Assembly (NCBI GenBank): GCA_023415795.1
Contig: JAEZJG010000004.1
Span: 1-64,000, forward strand
DNA: 64,000 bases
Direction: 5' to 3'
Origin: Bacillota bacterium
GTDB taxonomy: Bacteria; Bacillota; Clostridia; Christensenellales; SZUA-584
Part shown: positions 26,624 to 34,264 of the stretch, one piece after another
Layout of the letters: every line of letters begins with the position of its first letter
How positions within the stretch are numbered: the first letter of the stretch is position 1
Made by a program: the position numbers and the translations under genes
The notes under the pieces: generated by a model
What the model was told of the DNA's origin: nothing
The model's input: the letters and a program-made list of their open reading frames with translations, nothing else
Database searches by the model: none

Positions 26624-26911
26624 TTGCATACGCACCAGTTCAAAGGCGTCACCGTCTACGTAGACGGACACCTGCATCTGTTCTCCGGCGTCTCATCCGC
26701 CGCCCCGGAAACGCCGGGTCATACGCACATCATATCCGGCGAGACCACGACGGCGGTCGGTCACTCGCACGGTTTTTCCATCGTCACGCAGCCCCCCACC
26801 TATGTGGATGCGGCGCGCTACAAGCACTACCATTACTACACGGGGCAAACCTTTATCGTGCTGAATCATTCGCACGGCATGGAATCCACCACCTTCGTGC
26901 TGGGCGAATAG
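26624..26911 (+). CDS. YmaF-family His-rich protein
   Basis: A 95-residue small cytoplasmic protein with 14 or so His in pairs (HTHQFKG, GHLHLF, GHTHII, GHSHGF, KHYHYY, NHSHGM), the YmaF pattern seen in Firmicutes. It probably binds metal; function unproved. TTG 26624 is chosen because GGAG lies 9 bases upstream. Confidence 0.82.
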   Translation: MHTHQFKGVTVYVDGHLHLFSGVSSAAPETPGHTHIISGETTTAVGHSHGFSIVTQPPTYVDAARYKHYHYYTGQTFIVLNHSHGMESTTFVLGE

Positions 26912-26950
26912 CCTCTTTCCGGCAACCCAAAAGCAACAACACTAAACAAC

Positions 26951-27018
26951 TCTTTTATGGAAAGTGTGCTTGACATTATTCCGTCGTTTTGGTATGTTCT
27001 TTTATGGAAAGCATGCTT
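26951..27018. promoter_or_regulatory. Promoter with flanking 21-base direct repeats (HTH regulator operator)
   Basis: TTGACA (26970-26975), 17 bases, TATGTT (26993-26998). Direct repeats TCTTTTATGGAAAG-N2-TGCTT at 26951-26971 and 26998-27018 overlap the -35 and follow the -10. Binding of a regulator to both would block RNA polymerase, so I infer self-control by the small HTH protein encoded next. Confidence 0.65.
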
Positions 27019-27042
27019 TACATCTATGGTGCGGAGGTGACC

Positions 27043-27240
27043 ATGAAGAACAGGCTGGAGGAGCTGCGAAAGCAGCGCGGCATCCGTCAGGAGGAGCTGG
27101 CGGCAGCGCTGAAGGTATCGCGGCAGACGATAGGATCGCTTGAGAACGGGCGCTACAACCCATCCATCATACTGGCGCTCAAGATTGCGCGGTTTTTTGA
27201 GCTGCCCGTCGAGCAGATATTCTTATACGAGGAGGAGTAA
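27043..27240 (+). CDS. XRE-family HTH regulator
   Basis: A 65-residue single-domain repressor (KNRLEELRKQRGIRQEELAAALKVSRQTIGSLENGRYNPS), like the short YgzD/ansR-type regulators that precede membrane-protein genes. ATG 27043 follows GGAGGTGA. It ends 3 bases before the next ATG, so the two genes form one operon. Confidence 0.9.
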   Translation: MKNRLEELRKQRGIRQEELAAALKVSRQTIGSLENGRYNPSIILALKIARFFELPVEQIFLYEEE

Positions 27241-27243
27241 ATA

Positions 27244-27660
27244 ATGCTGAGGAAATCGTTCGTTTATGTTATCGCACTGGTGCTGGGCTTAGTGCTTATA
27301 GCCTTGAGCTTTGTGTTCACCGCGGATGCTCAAAAGCCGCTGAGCGGTGTGTTGATTGGCATAGGAGGCGGTCTTGCAGGCATGAGCCTTTCCGGGCTGT
27401 TCATGAAGCGCTGGGAGAAAAAGAATCCGGCTGCCGCAGAACAAAGCGCGGTCGAACAAAACGATGAACGCAGCGTGATGATACGCAGCCGCGCACGGGC
27501 TGCGGCGGGCATGGTGACACAATTCTTGGTGATCGCCTTTGCGTTCGTGCTGATACTGGCGGACGCGCCGCTCTGGCAGACGCTGCTCGTCGTGGGCGTA
27601 TACGCAACCTACCACGTGCTATACATGGTGCTGACCGTGCGTTATCAAAAACAGATGTAG
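27244..27660 (+). CDS. Small membrane protein paired with HTH regulator
   Basis: A 138-residue protein with four helices (5-25, 33-55, 88-107, 110-130) and a charged loop between helices 2 and 3. No motif recognised. Pairs of a short XRE regulator and a DUF2178-like four-helix protein are common in Firmicutes; their role is unknown. Confidence 0.75.
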   Translation: MLRKSFVYVIALVLGLVLIALSFVFTADAQKPLSGVLIGIGGGLAGMSLSGLFMKRWEKKNPAAAEQSAVEQNDERSVMIRSRARAAAGMVTQFLVIAFAFVLILADAPLWQTLLVVGVYATYHVLYMVLTVRYQKQM

Positions 27661-27693
27661 GCAAACGCTGCTCAAATCACGCACAAACAAAAA

Positions 27694-27729
27694 ACAGGCT
27701 CCTCCGTTAATAAAGGAGCCTGTGTTTTT
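27694..27729 (+). terminator. Bidirectional terminator
   Basis: ACAGGCTCCT-N10-AGGAGCCTGT then GTTTTT on the plus strand, and a T-rich tail on the minus strand as well. Serves the convergent genes on both sides. Confidence 0.85.
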
Positions 27730-27748
27730 ATAATGATGTCAGAAAGGA

Positions 27749-28441
27749 TTATAAGCCCAGCAGCTTGAGCAGCGGCAGCAGGCCGATGGGCGCAAACAAT
27801 GACAGCGCCATATCGCCCGTTTTCACCTTCTTGATGCCCAGCTGGTTGAGCGCGATGCCGAACAATATGATGCCGCCCACGGCAGATATCTCGCCGACGA
27901 TCACGCTGTCTAAGCCGCCCGCAAAAAGCGAGAAGCCCAGCGTCAGCAGCCCCTGATACACCAGCACCGAAAACGCGGAAAACAAAACACCCACCCCCAT
28001 GGTGGAGGTCAGGAACACCGATGTCACACCGTCCATGATCGACTTGGTCAGCAGTATGCTGTGATCGTTCGAAAGCGCGCTGGAAAGGCAGCCCATAATC
28101 GCCATGGAACCCACGCAATACAGTATCGACGCGCCCGCGAAGCCCTCAGCAAACGAACCATCCGTCATCTTCATGCGGCTTTGCATCTTGTTGCCAAGGC
28201 TCTCCAGTCTGTCGTCGATGCGGATCAGCGTACCCAGCAGCGTTCCGATAATGATACTCAGTATCATCACCAGCAGATTCTGCGTCTTGATGGTATACAA
28301 GATTCCTATACCCAGCACGCCCAGTGCGATGACGTCGGTCAGCGCTTTTTGATAACGCACCGCCAATTTATTTTTGAAGAACAAGCCGATTGCACTGCCG
28401 GCTATTACCGCGAGAAAATTGACGATCACGCCCAGAAACAT
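27749..28441 (-). CDS. DUF554 (YdfK-like) membrane protein
   Basis: About 230 residues with six to seven glycine-rich helices and the family blocks GVIVNFLAVIAGSAIG and IGTLLGTLIRIDDRLE. Function unknown, possibly transport. ATG 28441 (MFLGVIVN) is preferred, with GGGATGG just upstream; the longer frame starts at 28477. Confidence 0.85.
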   Translation of the reverse strand: MFLGVIVNFLAVIAGSAIGLFFKNKLAVRYQKALTDVIALGVLGIGILYTIKTQNLLVMILSIIIGTLLGTLIRIDDRLESLGNKMQSRMKMTDGSFAEGFAGASILYCVGSMAIMGCLSSALSNDHSILLTKSIMDGVTSVFLTSTMGVGVLFSAFSVLVYQGLLTLGFSLFAGGLDSVIVGEISAVGGIILFGIALNQLGIKKVKTGDMALSLFAPIGLLPLLKLLGL

Positions 28442-28520
28442 AACATATCCATCCCTTTTGATTTGATACAGCAACATTCATAGTAGCGTTTCTGAGAGGA
28501 TATATCAAGTATCAATTATG

Positions 28521-29321
28521 CTATTTGATCTGGAATTCAGGCATGCGCACCTCTCGCACTTCTTCGCCATGGAAATCCCTGTCGAACGTCACCACCATAC
28601 GGTACGTACCACTGGCATACACTTCGCCCTGCAAGGCCACTGAAACCCATCCCTTTTCGCCCTCTTTCAGCGCAAGACTCTGTTCCGCTTCCGCAGACCC
28701 GCAGCCAACCCACTCGCCGCCGCTCATCGTTTCAAGCCGTATTTCCTCGTCTGCCAGTGTCACATCGCCGTCAGACGGGTTGTACACCACCAGTGTCAGA
28801 GCCTCTCCATCGACCGTGTATGCACGGGGGTCTGCCGATACGCTCACCCCATCTGTCAGTTCAAACTCTGCATAAACGCGCATGTCAGCTTTGCTGCTCA
28901 TTGTTTTTGAGGCACCGAGAGAAACGCGGTATTTGCCTGCCCCTGCCCCCTCATATTGCTGTATCGGAATACGCAGCTGTGTGCCATCCCTGAGCTTATC
29001 TGGCGTTCCGCAATAGCCTTCCCCCAGCAATGGTACCCATTCGTTGTCGGTAAGCCGCTCGACCTGTGGTGCCAGCGCACCGTAGAGCTCTGCCCCTTCA
29101 AGAACATGTACTGTCATCGTAATATATTCCACATCCTCAGGATAAACCGAATAGGGAACTGACACATTTAAGGCGTCATCCGGCTGCTCCTTCGATTGTA
29201 TTTGTGCCGCATTCGAAGAAGCTTCAGTCGCTGCTGGCTTAGTGTCGGCGGGTGCACAGCCCGACATGCCCAGAGCAATGCATAACGCAGCTGCTAAGTA
29301 TAGCCTCCATTTCGTCATCAC
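28521..29321 (-). CDS. Lipoprotein with Ig-like domain
   Basis: A 266-residue secreted lipoprotein. Signal peptide with lipobox GMSGC; Cys22 would be lipid-modified. A short linker (about 25-45) leads to two beta-rich segments, the second (about 155-265) typical of intracellular proteinase inhibitor/Ig-like repeats with YNPSDGDVTL and GTYRMVVTF. No enzyme motif. Single gene. Confidence 0.75.
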   Translation of the reverse strand: MMTKWRLYLAAALCIALGMSGCAPADTKPAATEASSNAAQIQSKEQPDDALNVSVPYSVYPEDVEYITMTVHVLEGAELYGALAPQVERLTDNEWVPLLGEGYCGTPDKLRDGTQLRIPIQQYEGAGAGKYRVSLGASKTMSSKADMRVYAEFELTDGVSVSADPRAYTVDGEALTLVVYNPSDGDVTLADEEIRLETMSGGEWVGCGSAEAEQSLALKEGEKGWVSVALQGEVYASGTYRMVVTFDRDFHGEEVREVRMPEFQIK

Positions 29322-29393
29322 ATCAGCACCTCCTTCTATTATGATTTACATAACAGACGAAAATTTCCACTCCCATGTTCCCAAAACGCACAA

Positions 29394-29424
29394 TAAAAAG
29401 GTCAGCCCGTATGAGCTGACCCTT
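29394..29424 (-). terminator. Terminator of the proline-rich protein gene
   Basis: Minus strand AAAGGGTCAGC...GCTGACCTTTTTATT. Confidence 0.8.
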
Positions 29425-29442
29425 TGTTGTGCGATTGCAGTA

Positions 29443-30099
29443 TTACTCCTCAGACTTCGGAGCTTCCGGTTCCTGCGGCGGTGCCGGAGGAGCGGGAGGT
29501 GCCTGCGGTGCCTGATAGGGGTTATACGGCTGCTGCGGCGGCTGATACGGATTGTACGGTTGCTGCGGCTGCTGCTGGTACGGATTGTACGGCGGCGGCG
29601 GAGGAGCCTGCTGCGAATAACCTGAGTAAGGATACGGATAAGCTGCCTGAGCCGGCTTTTCCTTCACCAGTGCGAGTATGCCGCCCACAACGAGAACAAC
29701 CATGGATATGAAACCCACACCCGTGAACACGCTCAGTACACCACCCACCAGCATAAATACACCGGCCATCACGTTTTTCTTTTTAACTTGTGCGCCGCCG
29801 ATTATTCCCAGCACGCCACCGATGATGCTAAGCACTCCGGATATCCAGAGCCATACAGCAGCGGCTTGAATGCCGTAATCAACAATAGCGCCCGGGTTCA
29901 CATCAAATTCATAACTGAAGGTGCCATCATCATAGCTGTCAAAAAAATCGTCGGAGAATTCCCCATTATTGAAATTTGTATAGTCGTCAATTATATTCGC
30001 GCTGCCGCTGACAAACGCGCCGCTGATCAGATAGATGATCGCAAACAGAAGCGCAAGCACGCCGCCTACAATACCTAAAACCATACTGGCTGTTCTCAT
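29443..30099 (-). CDS. Membrane protein with proline/tyrosine-rich tail, DUF4064-like
   Basis: A 218-residue protein with four helices (5-27, 75-98, 108-125, 128-142). The acidic loop between the first two (NIIDDYTNFNNGEFSDDFF) should be outside. The cytoplasmic tail is built of YNPYQ/QPP repeats. Function unknown; such tails often mediate protein contacts. Confidence 0.7.
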   Translation of the reverse strand: MRTASMVLGIVGGVLALLFAIIYLISGAFVSGSANIIDDYTNFNNGEFSDDFFDSYDDGTFSYEFDVNPGAIVDYGIQAAAVWLWISGVLSIIGGVLGIIGGAQVKKKNVMAGVFMLVGGVLSVFTGVGFISMVVLVVGGILALVKEKPAQAAYPYPYSGYSQQAPPPPPYNPYQQQPQQPYNPYQPPQQPYNPYQAPQAPPAPPAPPQEPEAPKSEE

Positions 30100-30314
30100 G
30101 CTCTATTCCTCCTTGATATTTCAAATATTATGGCTGTATGTATATATTATAGTAAAATCTAAAGGATGACAATATACCTCAGCAAATTATATTATTAACG
30201 GAAGCCTCTGCCATCTGGTACAATACGGATAAAACCGCGCATTTGCGTGCATGAATAGCGAGGATGGAATGGCATCCCTTTGATACACTGACAGCATAAA
30301 GGAGCTTGTTGCGT

Positions 30315-31172
30315 ATGGAATGGCTGGAGCGGCTGAACATGGCGGTGGATTACATTGAGCAGAACCTTGAAGGCGACATTGAGCTGGAGCGTTTGGCGCG
30401 TATCGCGTGCTGCTCGTCGTTCCACTTTCAGCGCATGTTCTCGTACATCGCGGGGATACCGCTGTCGGAATACATCCGCAGGCGGCGAATGAGTACGGCG
30501 GCGTTCGCGCTGCAGCAGGGCGGCAAGGTGATTGATATCGCGCTGACCTACGGTTACGACTCTCCCACCGCGTTCTCGCGCGCGTTCCGCAGCGTCCATG
30601 GTCTGTCACCGTCCGAGGCGCGTCGGCAGGGCGCACCGCTCAAGGCATGGCCGCCCATCAGCTTCCGTATGACAATCAAAGGAGACACGGAAATGAACTA
30701 CAGGATTGAGCAAAAGGAAGCGTTTCGCATCGTGGGTGCGATGCAGCATTTCGACATGGCGCTGGGGGACGGCTTCGAAAAGGTACCGCAGTTTTGGGCA
30801 CAGACGACGCAAAGCGGCATGGTGCAGCAGCTGTGCGCACTGCCCGCAAAGGAGCCCTGCGGTCTGCTCGGCGTCACCACCTGCATGGACGGACGCGATT
30901 TCGACTACTATATCGCGCTGGCGACGGATGCGCCGGCCTTAGAGGGCATGGCGGAGTATACGGTGCCCGCCTGCACATGGGCGATTTTTGAATGCGTCGG
31001 TGCGATGCCGCAAGCCATTCAGCAGCTGCAATCACGCATCATCTCCGAATGGCTGCCCTCCTCCGGCTACGAATACGCGGATGCGCCGGACATCGAGGTG
31101 TATCCGGAGGGCGACACACAGTCACCGGATTACCGCTGCGAGGTATGGCTACCGGTACGCAAGGCTAAATAG
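30315..31172 (+). CDS. AraC-family regulator with GyrI-like effector domain
   Basis: A 285-residue protein. Residues 1-105 hold the double helix-turn-helix (LARIACCSSFHFQRMF; IALTYGYDSPTAFSRAFR). Residues about 125-285 are a GyrI/SOUL-like small-molecule-binding domain (FRIVGAMQHF...YTVPACTWAIFECVG). Relatives respond to drugs or small organic ligands. ATG 30315 is favoured, GGAG 10 bases upstream. Target unknown. Confidence 0.9.
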   Translation: MEWLERLNMAVDYIEQNLEGDIELERLARIACCSSFHFQRMFSYIAGIPLSEYIRRRRMSTAAFALQQGGKVIDIALTYGYDSPTAFSRAFRSVHGLSPSEARRQGAPLKAWPPISFRMTIKGDTEMNYRIEQKEAFRIVGAMQHFDMALGDGFEKVPQFWAQTTQSGMVQQLCALPAKEPCGLLGVTTCMDGRDFDYYIALATDAPALEGMAEYTVPACTWAIFECVGAMPQAIQQLQSRIISEWLPSSGYEYADAPDIEVYPEGDTQSPDYRCEVWLPVRKAK

Positions 31173-31287
31173 ACTTAGAGAAATCAGATTCCCGCACATT
31201 AATCCGTATACGTTCGTATACCTTTGTATCATTTGGTATGTGCGTTGCTGATAGTCGGCTGACGCATCAGCGCACCGGAAAAGAAAA

Positions 31288-31313
31288 AGCAGGCGGAAGC
31301 AATCCCGTCTGCT
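31288..31313 (+). repeat. 26-base hairpin sequence, left copy (lacks U tract)
   Basis: The same 26 bases as 31507-31532 (AGCAGGCGG...CCGTCTGCT). The right copy keeps the TTTTT of an intrinsic terminator; this one is followed by the hairpin repeat A3. The two therefore flank A3 as direct repeats. Confidence 0.75.
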
Positions 31314-31328
31314 CAGACCGCTGACAAA

Positions 31329-31500
31329 GGTCTAAGACCGTGGAGGCTCTGCCTCCACACCTCCGCTTAAGGGATTTGATCCCTTAAGAATCCCGTTGAA
31401 AATGCCATGTTCATGGCATTTTCACATGTCTTTTCCCACTTTTCTTCAAGAAAAGTGGCGGGGGTTCGGGGGCAGCGCCCCTGAGAATGGGTTTGTCATC
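31329..31500 (+). repeat. Modular hairpin repeat, copy A3 (extended)
   Basis: TCTAAGACCGTGGAGG...CCTCC, TTAAGGGA...TCCCTTAA and AAAATGCCATG...CATGGCATTTT, then two more modules: CCACTTTTCTT/AAGAAAAGTGG and GGGGGCAGCGCCCC. The same extra modules occur in copy A5. Confidence 0.8.
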
Positions 31501-31506
31501 AAACTG

Positions 31507-31537
31507 AGCAGGCGGAAGCAATCCCGTCTGCTTTTTG
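31507..31537 (+). terminator. Terminator-like hairpin with U tract (right copy of the 26-base duplication)
   Basis: A nine-pair stem (one G-U pair) followed by TTTTT. It is in the orientation to end transcription coming from the AraC-family gene. Confidence 0.65.
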
Positions 31538-31557
31538 AATACTGCTATTGTCTCATC

Positions 31558-32841
31558 TCACTTCGGCTGCCAAAGCGGCACACCCTTCACATACTTCGCC
31601 GTGATGTCGCTGTTTTCCGAGAGGTGCACGGCGCGTTCCAACCGCTGCGCCAGCGTCAGCCGTGTAAGACCGTTTATGCCGCTGTCATCGATGACCACCG
31701 CATCCAGCTCATAGCCCGGCTCAAAGCTGCCCACGCTTCCGAAGAAGCTTCCGCCGCCCTTGGTCGCCATGTAGATCGCCTCCGGCAGCGAGAGCGGTGC
31801 CGCATCCTTATCCACGAACACCGAATACAGCTTGGAAGCCTGTATCGCGTCGGATACAGCGCGGAACATCGATATCGAGAAGCCGCCCGCAACATCGGTA
31901 CCCAGCGCCACGCGCAGGCCCTTTTGCAGCATGCGGCGCACCGGCGCGATGCCGCTGCACAGGTTGATGTTGGATTCCGGACAATGCACCACTAACACGC
32001 CGCTATCGCGTATGTAGTCCATCTCGCTGTCGGTCAGATGGACGCAGTGCGCCATAATGGTGGGCTGCTGCCCGAACAAACCGTAGCGGCGGTACACATG
32101 ACTATACGTTTCGTCCTGCGGATGCAGCTGCTTCACCAGCTCTATCTCATAAAGGTTTTCCGACAGGTGCGACTGGATGGGAACGCCGTAGCGCTCTGCC
32201 AGCTCTCCCAGCTGCCCCATCAGCTCCGGCGTGCAGGTGGGCACAAAGCGGGGCGTGATGATCGGTCTCGTGTTTTTGTACGTCTGTTGTGACTGGCGTA
32301 TCCACGCCTCGGTGTCCGCCACAGACCCTTGCGTCGTTTCCACCAGCGTGGCAGCGCAGTTGCGATCCATGTTCACCTTGCCCACATACGTGGCAAGCCC
32401 GGAGTCCTCCAGCATGCGCATCAGCATATCCGCCGCAGCGATGTGCACCGTCGCGAAGACGGAGGCGCGTGTGGTGACGCCGGAGCGCAGCGCAGCACAA
32501 AAAGCGCCGTAAGCCGCCGCCGCGTACTCCGGATCGGCATAGCGCGATTCCTCGGGAAACGCGTATTTGTCCAGCCACGGTATCAGCTCCAGATCCATGC
32601 CCATGCCGCGCACGGCAAACTGCGGCGCGTGCAGATGCAGATCCGCCAGCCCCGGTATGATGAGCTTGTCGCCATAGTCCGTGATGTGTGCGCCCGCGTA
32701 CCGCTCCGGCAGCTGCGCATACACCCCCGTTACCACGCCGCCTTCGCTGACGATATAGCCGTTCTCCAGCATCGTCAGCGCATCGGGCGTCTGTGTGTAT
32801 ATAATATTTCCTTTGAGTATCAGCGTTTCATTGTTTAACAT
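31558..32841 (-). CDS. guaD: Guanine deaminase
   Basis: A 427-residue amidohydrolase converting guanine to xanthine and ammonia. PGLADLHLHAPQFAVRGMGM and the LIPWLDKYAFPEE block are characteristic of GuaD rather than other amidohydrolases. Zinc ligands are the His of HLH, His in PIQSHLSEN and AHCVHL, and Asp of LGTDVAGG. Last gene of the yqeB-xdhABC unit, 35 bases after xdhC. Its product xanthine is the substrate expected for the adjacent dehydrogenase, a strong context match. Confidence 0.92.
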   Translation of the reverse strand: MLNNETLILKGNIIYTQTPDALTMLENGYIVSEGGVVTGVYAQLPERYAGAHITDYGDKLIIPGLADLHLHAPQFAVRGMGMDLELIPWLDKYAFPEESRYADPEYAAAAYGAFCAALRSGVTTRASVFATVHIAAADMLMRMLEDSGLATYVGKVNMDRNCAATLVETTQGSVADTEAWIRQSQQTYKNTRPIITPRFVPTCTPELMGQLGELAERYGVPIQSHLSENLYEIELVKQLHPQDETYSHVYRRYGLFGQQPTIMAHCVHLTDSEMDYIRDSGVLVVHCPESNINLCSGIAPVRRMLQKGLRVALGTDVAGGFSISMFRAVSDAIQASKLYSVFVDKDAAPLSLPEAIYMATKGGGSFFGSVGSFEPGYELDAVVIDDSGINGLTRLTLAQRLERAVHLSENSDITAKYVKGVPLWQPK

Positions 32842-32876
32842 TTAATAATCCTTCGCCGCCGCAAACACAGCAGCCT

Positions 32877-33377
32877 TTATTCGACGGGCATCTCCTTGCC
32901 CAGCCGCTTATACATCGTCTTCTTCACGGCGCGCAATATGTTCTCGTAGCCGGTGCAGCGGCACAGATGTCCGCTCATCAGCTTGCGCAGCTGGTCATCC
33001 GTATACTCCTTGCCGCTCTCCAGTATCTCGATGGCCGACATGATAAAGCCGGGTGTGCAGAAGCCGCACTGTACCGCCGCCTCATCGATGAACGCCTGCT
33101 GAATGTCGCTCAGCTCGCCGCCCGGTCCCAGCAGGCTTTCCAGCGTGCGCACCTTCTTGCCCCGTGCCCACACCGCAAGATAGATGCAGGAGTTGAAGCA
33201 CTCTCCGTCGATAAGCACATTGCATGCGCCGCACTCGCCCACCTCGCAGCCCTTCTTCACGGAGGTCATGCGAAAATCGTTGCGCAGCATATCCGTCAGC
33301 GACGCGCGCGCGTCCACCATAACGGCCACATCTTTGCCGTTCAGATTAAATTCTATGATACGATGCTGATCCTTCAT
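32877..33377 (-). CDS. xdhC: Xanthine dehydrogenase, 2Fe-2S subunit
   Basis: A 166-residue electron-transfer subunit. Plant-type cluster CEVGECGACNVLIDGEC near residues 44-60, then the second cluster CGFCTPGF near 104 and CRCTGYENI near 140. Length is normal. Starts 4 bases inside the end of xdhB. Named XdhC by E. coli usage (in other bacteria XdhC means the maturation factor). Confidence 0.95.
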   Translation of the reverse strand: MKDQHRIIEFNLNGKDVAVMVDARASLTDMLRNDFRMTSVKKGCEVGECGACNVLIDGECFNSCIYLAVWARGKKVRTLESLLGPGGELSDIQQAFIDEAAVQCGFCTPGFIMSAIEILESGKEYTDDQLRKLMSGHLCRCTGYENILRAVKKTMYKRLGKEMPVE

Positions 33378-34258
33378 TCCAGCTCACCTCCGCAGCGTTT
33401 TACCGATTCGGCGAGAGCGCGTTTCGCCAGCTCCACAGCGATCTGTTGGCGCAGCGCCTTGGACGCACGCCACGAGTCGCGCGGATTGATGTCGCTCAGC
33501 ACCGCCTTGCCGAAAGCCTTCACCGTGGCTTCGGACACCGGCTGACCGTTTGCAGCTGCCTCCGCGGAAGGTGCGCGCATGGGCACCGGCCCCGCCACGC
33601 CAAAGGCGACGCGTACGCGCTCGAACGTCTTCTTGTCGGGCGAGAGGCGCACATTGACGGAGCAGCCCAGCGTTGCGATATCCATGGCGTTACGCATGGC
33701 ATACTTGATGTAGCTGCCGTACGTGCCCGCGTAGCTTTCCTTCGGTATGATGAGCGCCGTCTGCAGCTCGCCGGGGCGGATGTCCACCGTGCCCGCCTTG
33801 ATGTAGAAATCCTTGATGGGTATGCGCCGCACACCCTCCGGTCCCGTCAGCTCCACCAGCGCTTCCCACGCGTGCAGCGTGGATGCGGAGTCCGCCGAGG
33901 TCACGCCGTTGCAGGTGTTGCCGCCGATGGTGGCGATGTTGCGCACCTGCGGACCGCCCACCTGATCCACCGCCTCACCCAGCACATTGATATATTGCTG
34001 GATAATGGGGCTCTTGGTGATGTGCGAGAAGCTGGTGAGAGAGCCGATGCGTATCGCCTCGTCCGTGTCGATGGAGACGCCGCGCATCTCGTCAAGCATG
34101 AAGATGGAGATCAGCTCCACACCGGCGCGCTTGCCCTCGCGCATCTGTATCAGCACGTCGGAGCCTCCCGCGATCACGTGCGCGTCCGGATGCTCTACCC
34201 TCAGGCGCACGGCATCCGCCACGCTCTGCGCTTCGTATAATTCCTTCATATCAAACAT
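33374..34258 (-). CDS. xdhB: Xanthine dehydrogenase, FAD-binding subunit
   Basis: A 294-residue flavoprotein subunit. The FAD-binding loop VIAGGSDVLIQMREG is near residue 30 and the flavin-contact block TIGGNTCNGVTSADSA is near 108. Passes electrons from the Fe-S subunit to NAD+ or another acceptor. Between xdhA (6-base gap) and xdhC (4-base overlap). Confidence 0.95.
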   Translation of the reverse strand: MFDMKELYEAQSVADAVRLRVEHPDAHVIAGGSDVLIQMREGKRAGVELISIFMLDEMRGVSIDTDEAIRIGSLTSFSHITKSPIIQQYINVLGEAVDQVGGPQVRNIATIGGNTCNGVTSADSASTLHAWEALVELTGPEGVRRIPIKDFYIKAGTVDIRPGELQTALIIPKESYAGTYGSYIKYAMRNAMDIATLGCSVNVRLSPDKKTFERVRVAFGVAGPVPMRAPSAEAAANGQPVSEATVKAFGKAVLSDINPRDSWRASKALRQQIAVELAKRALAESVKRCGGELE

Positions 34259-34264
34259 AGTCGT

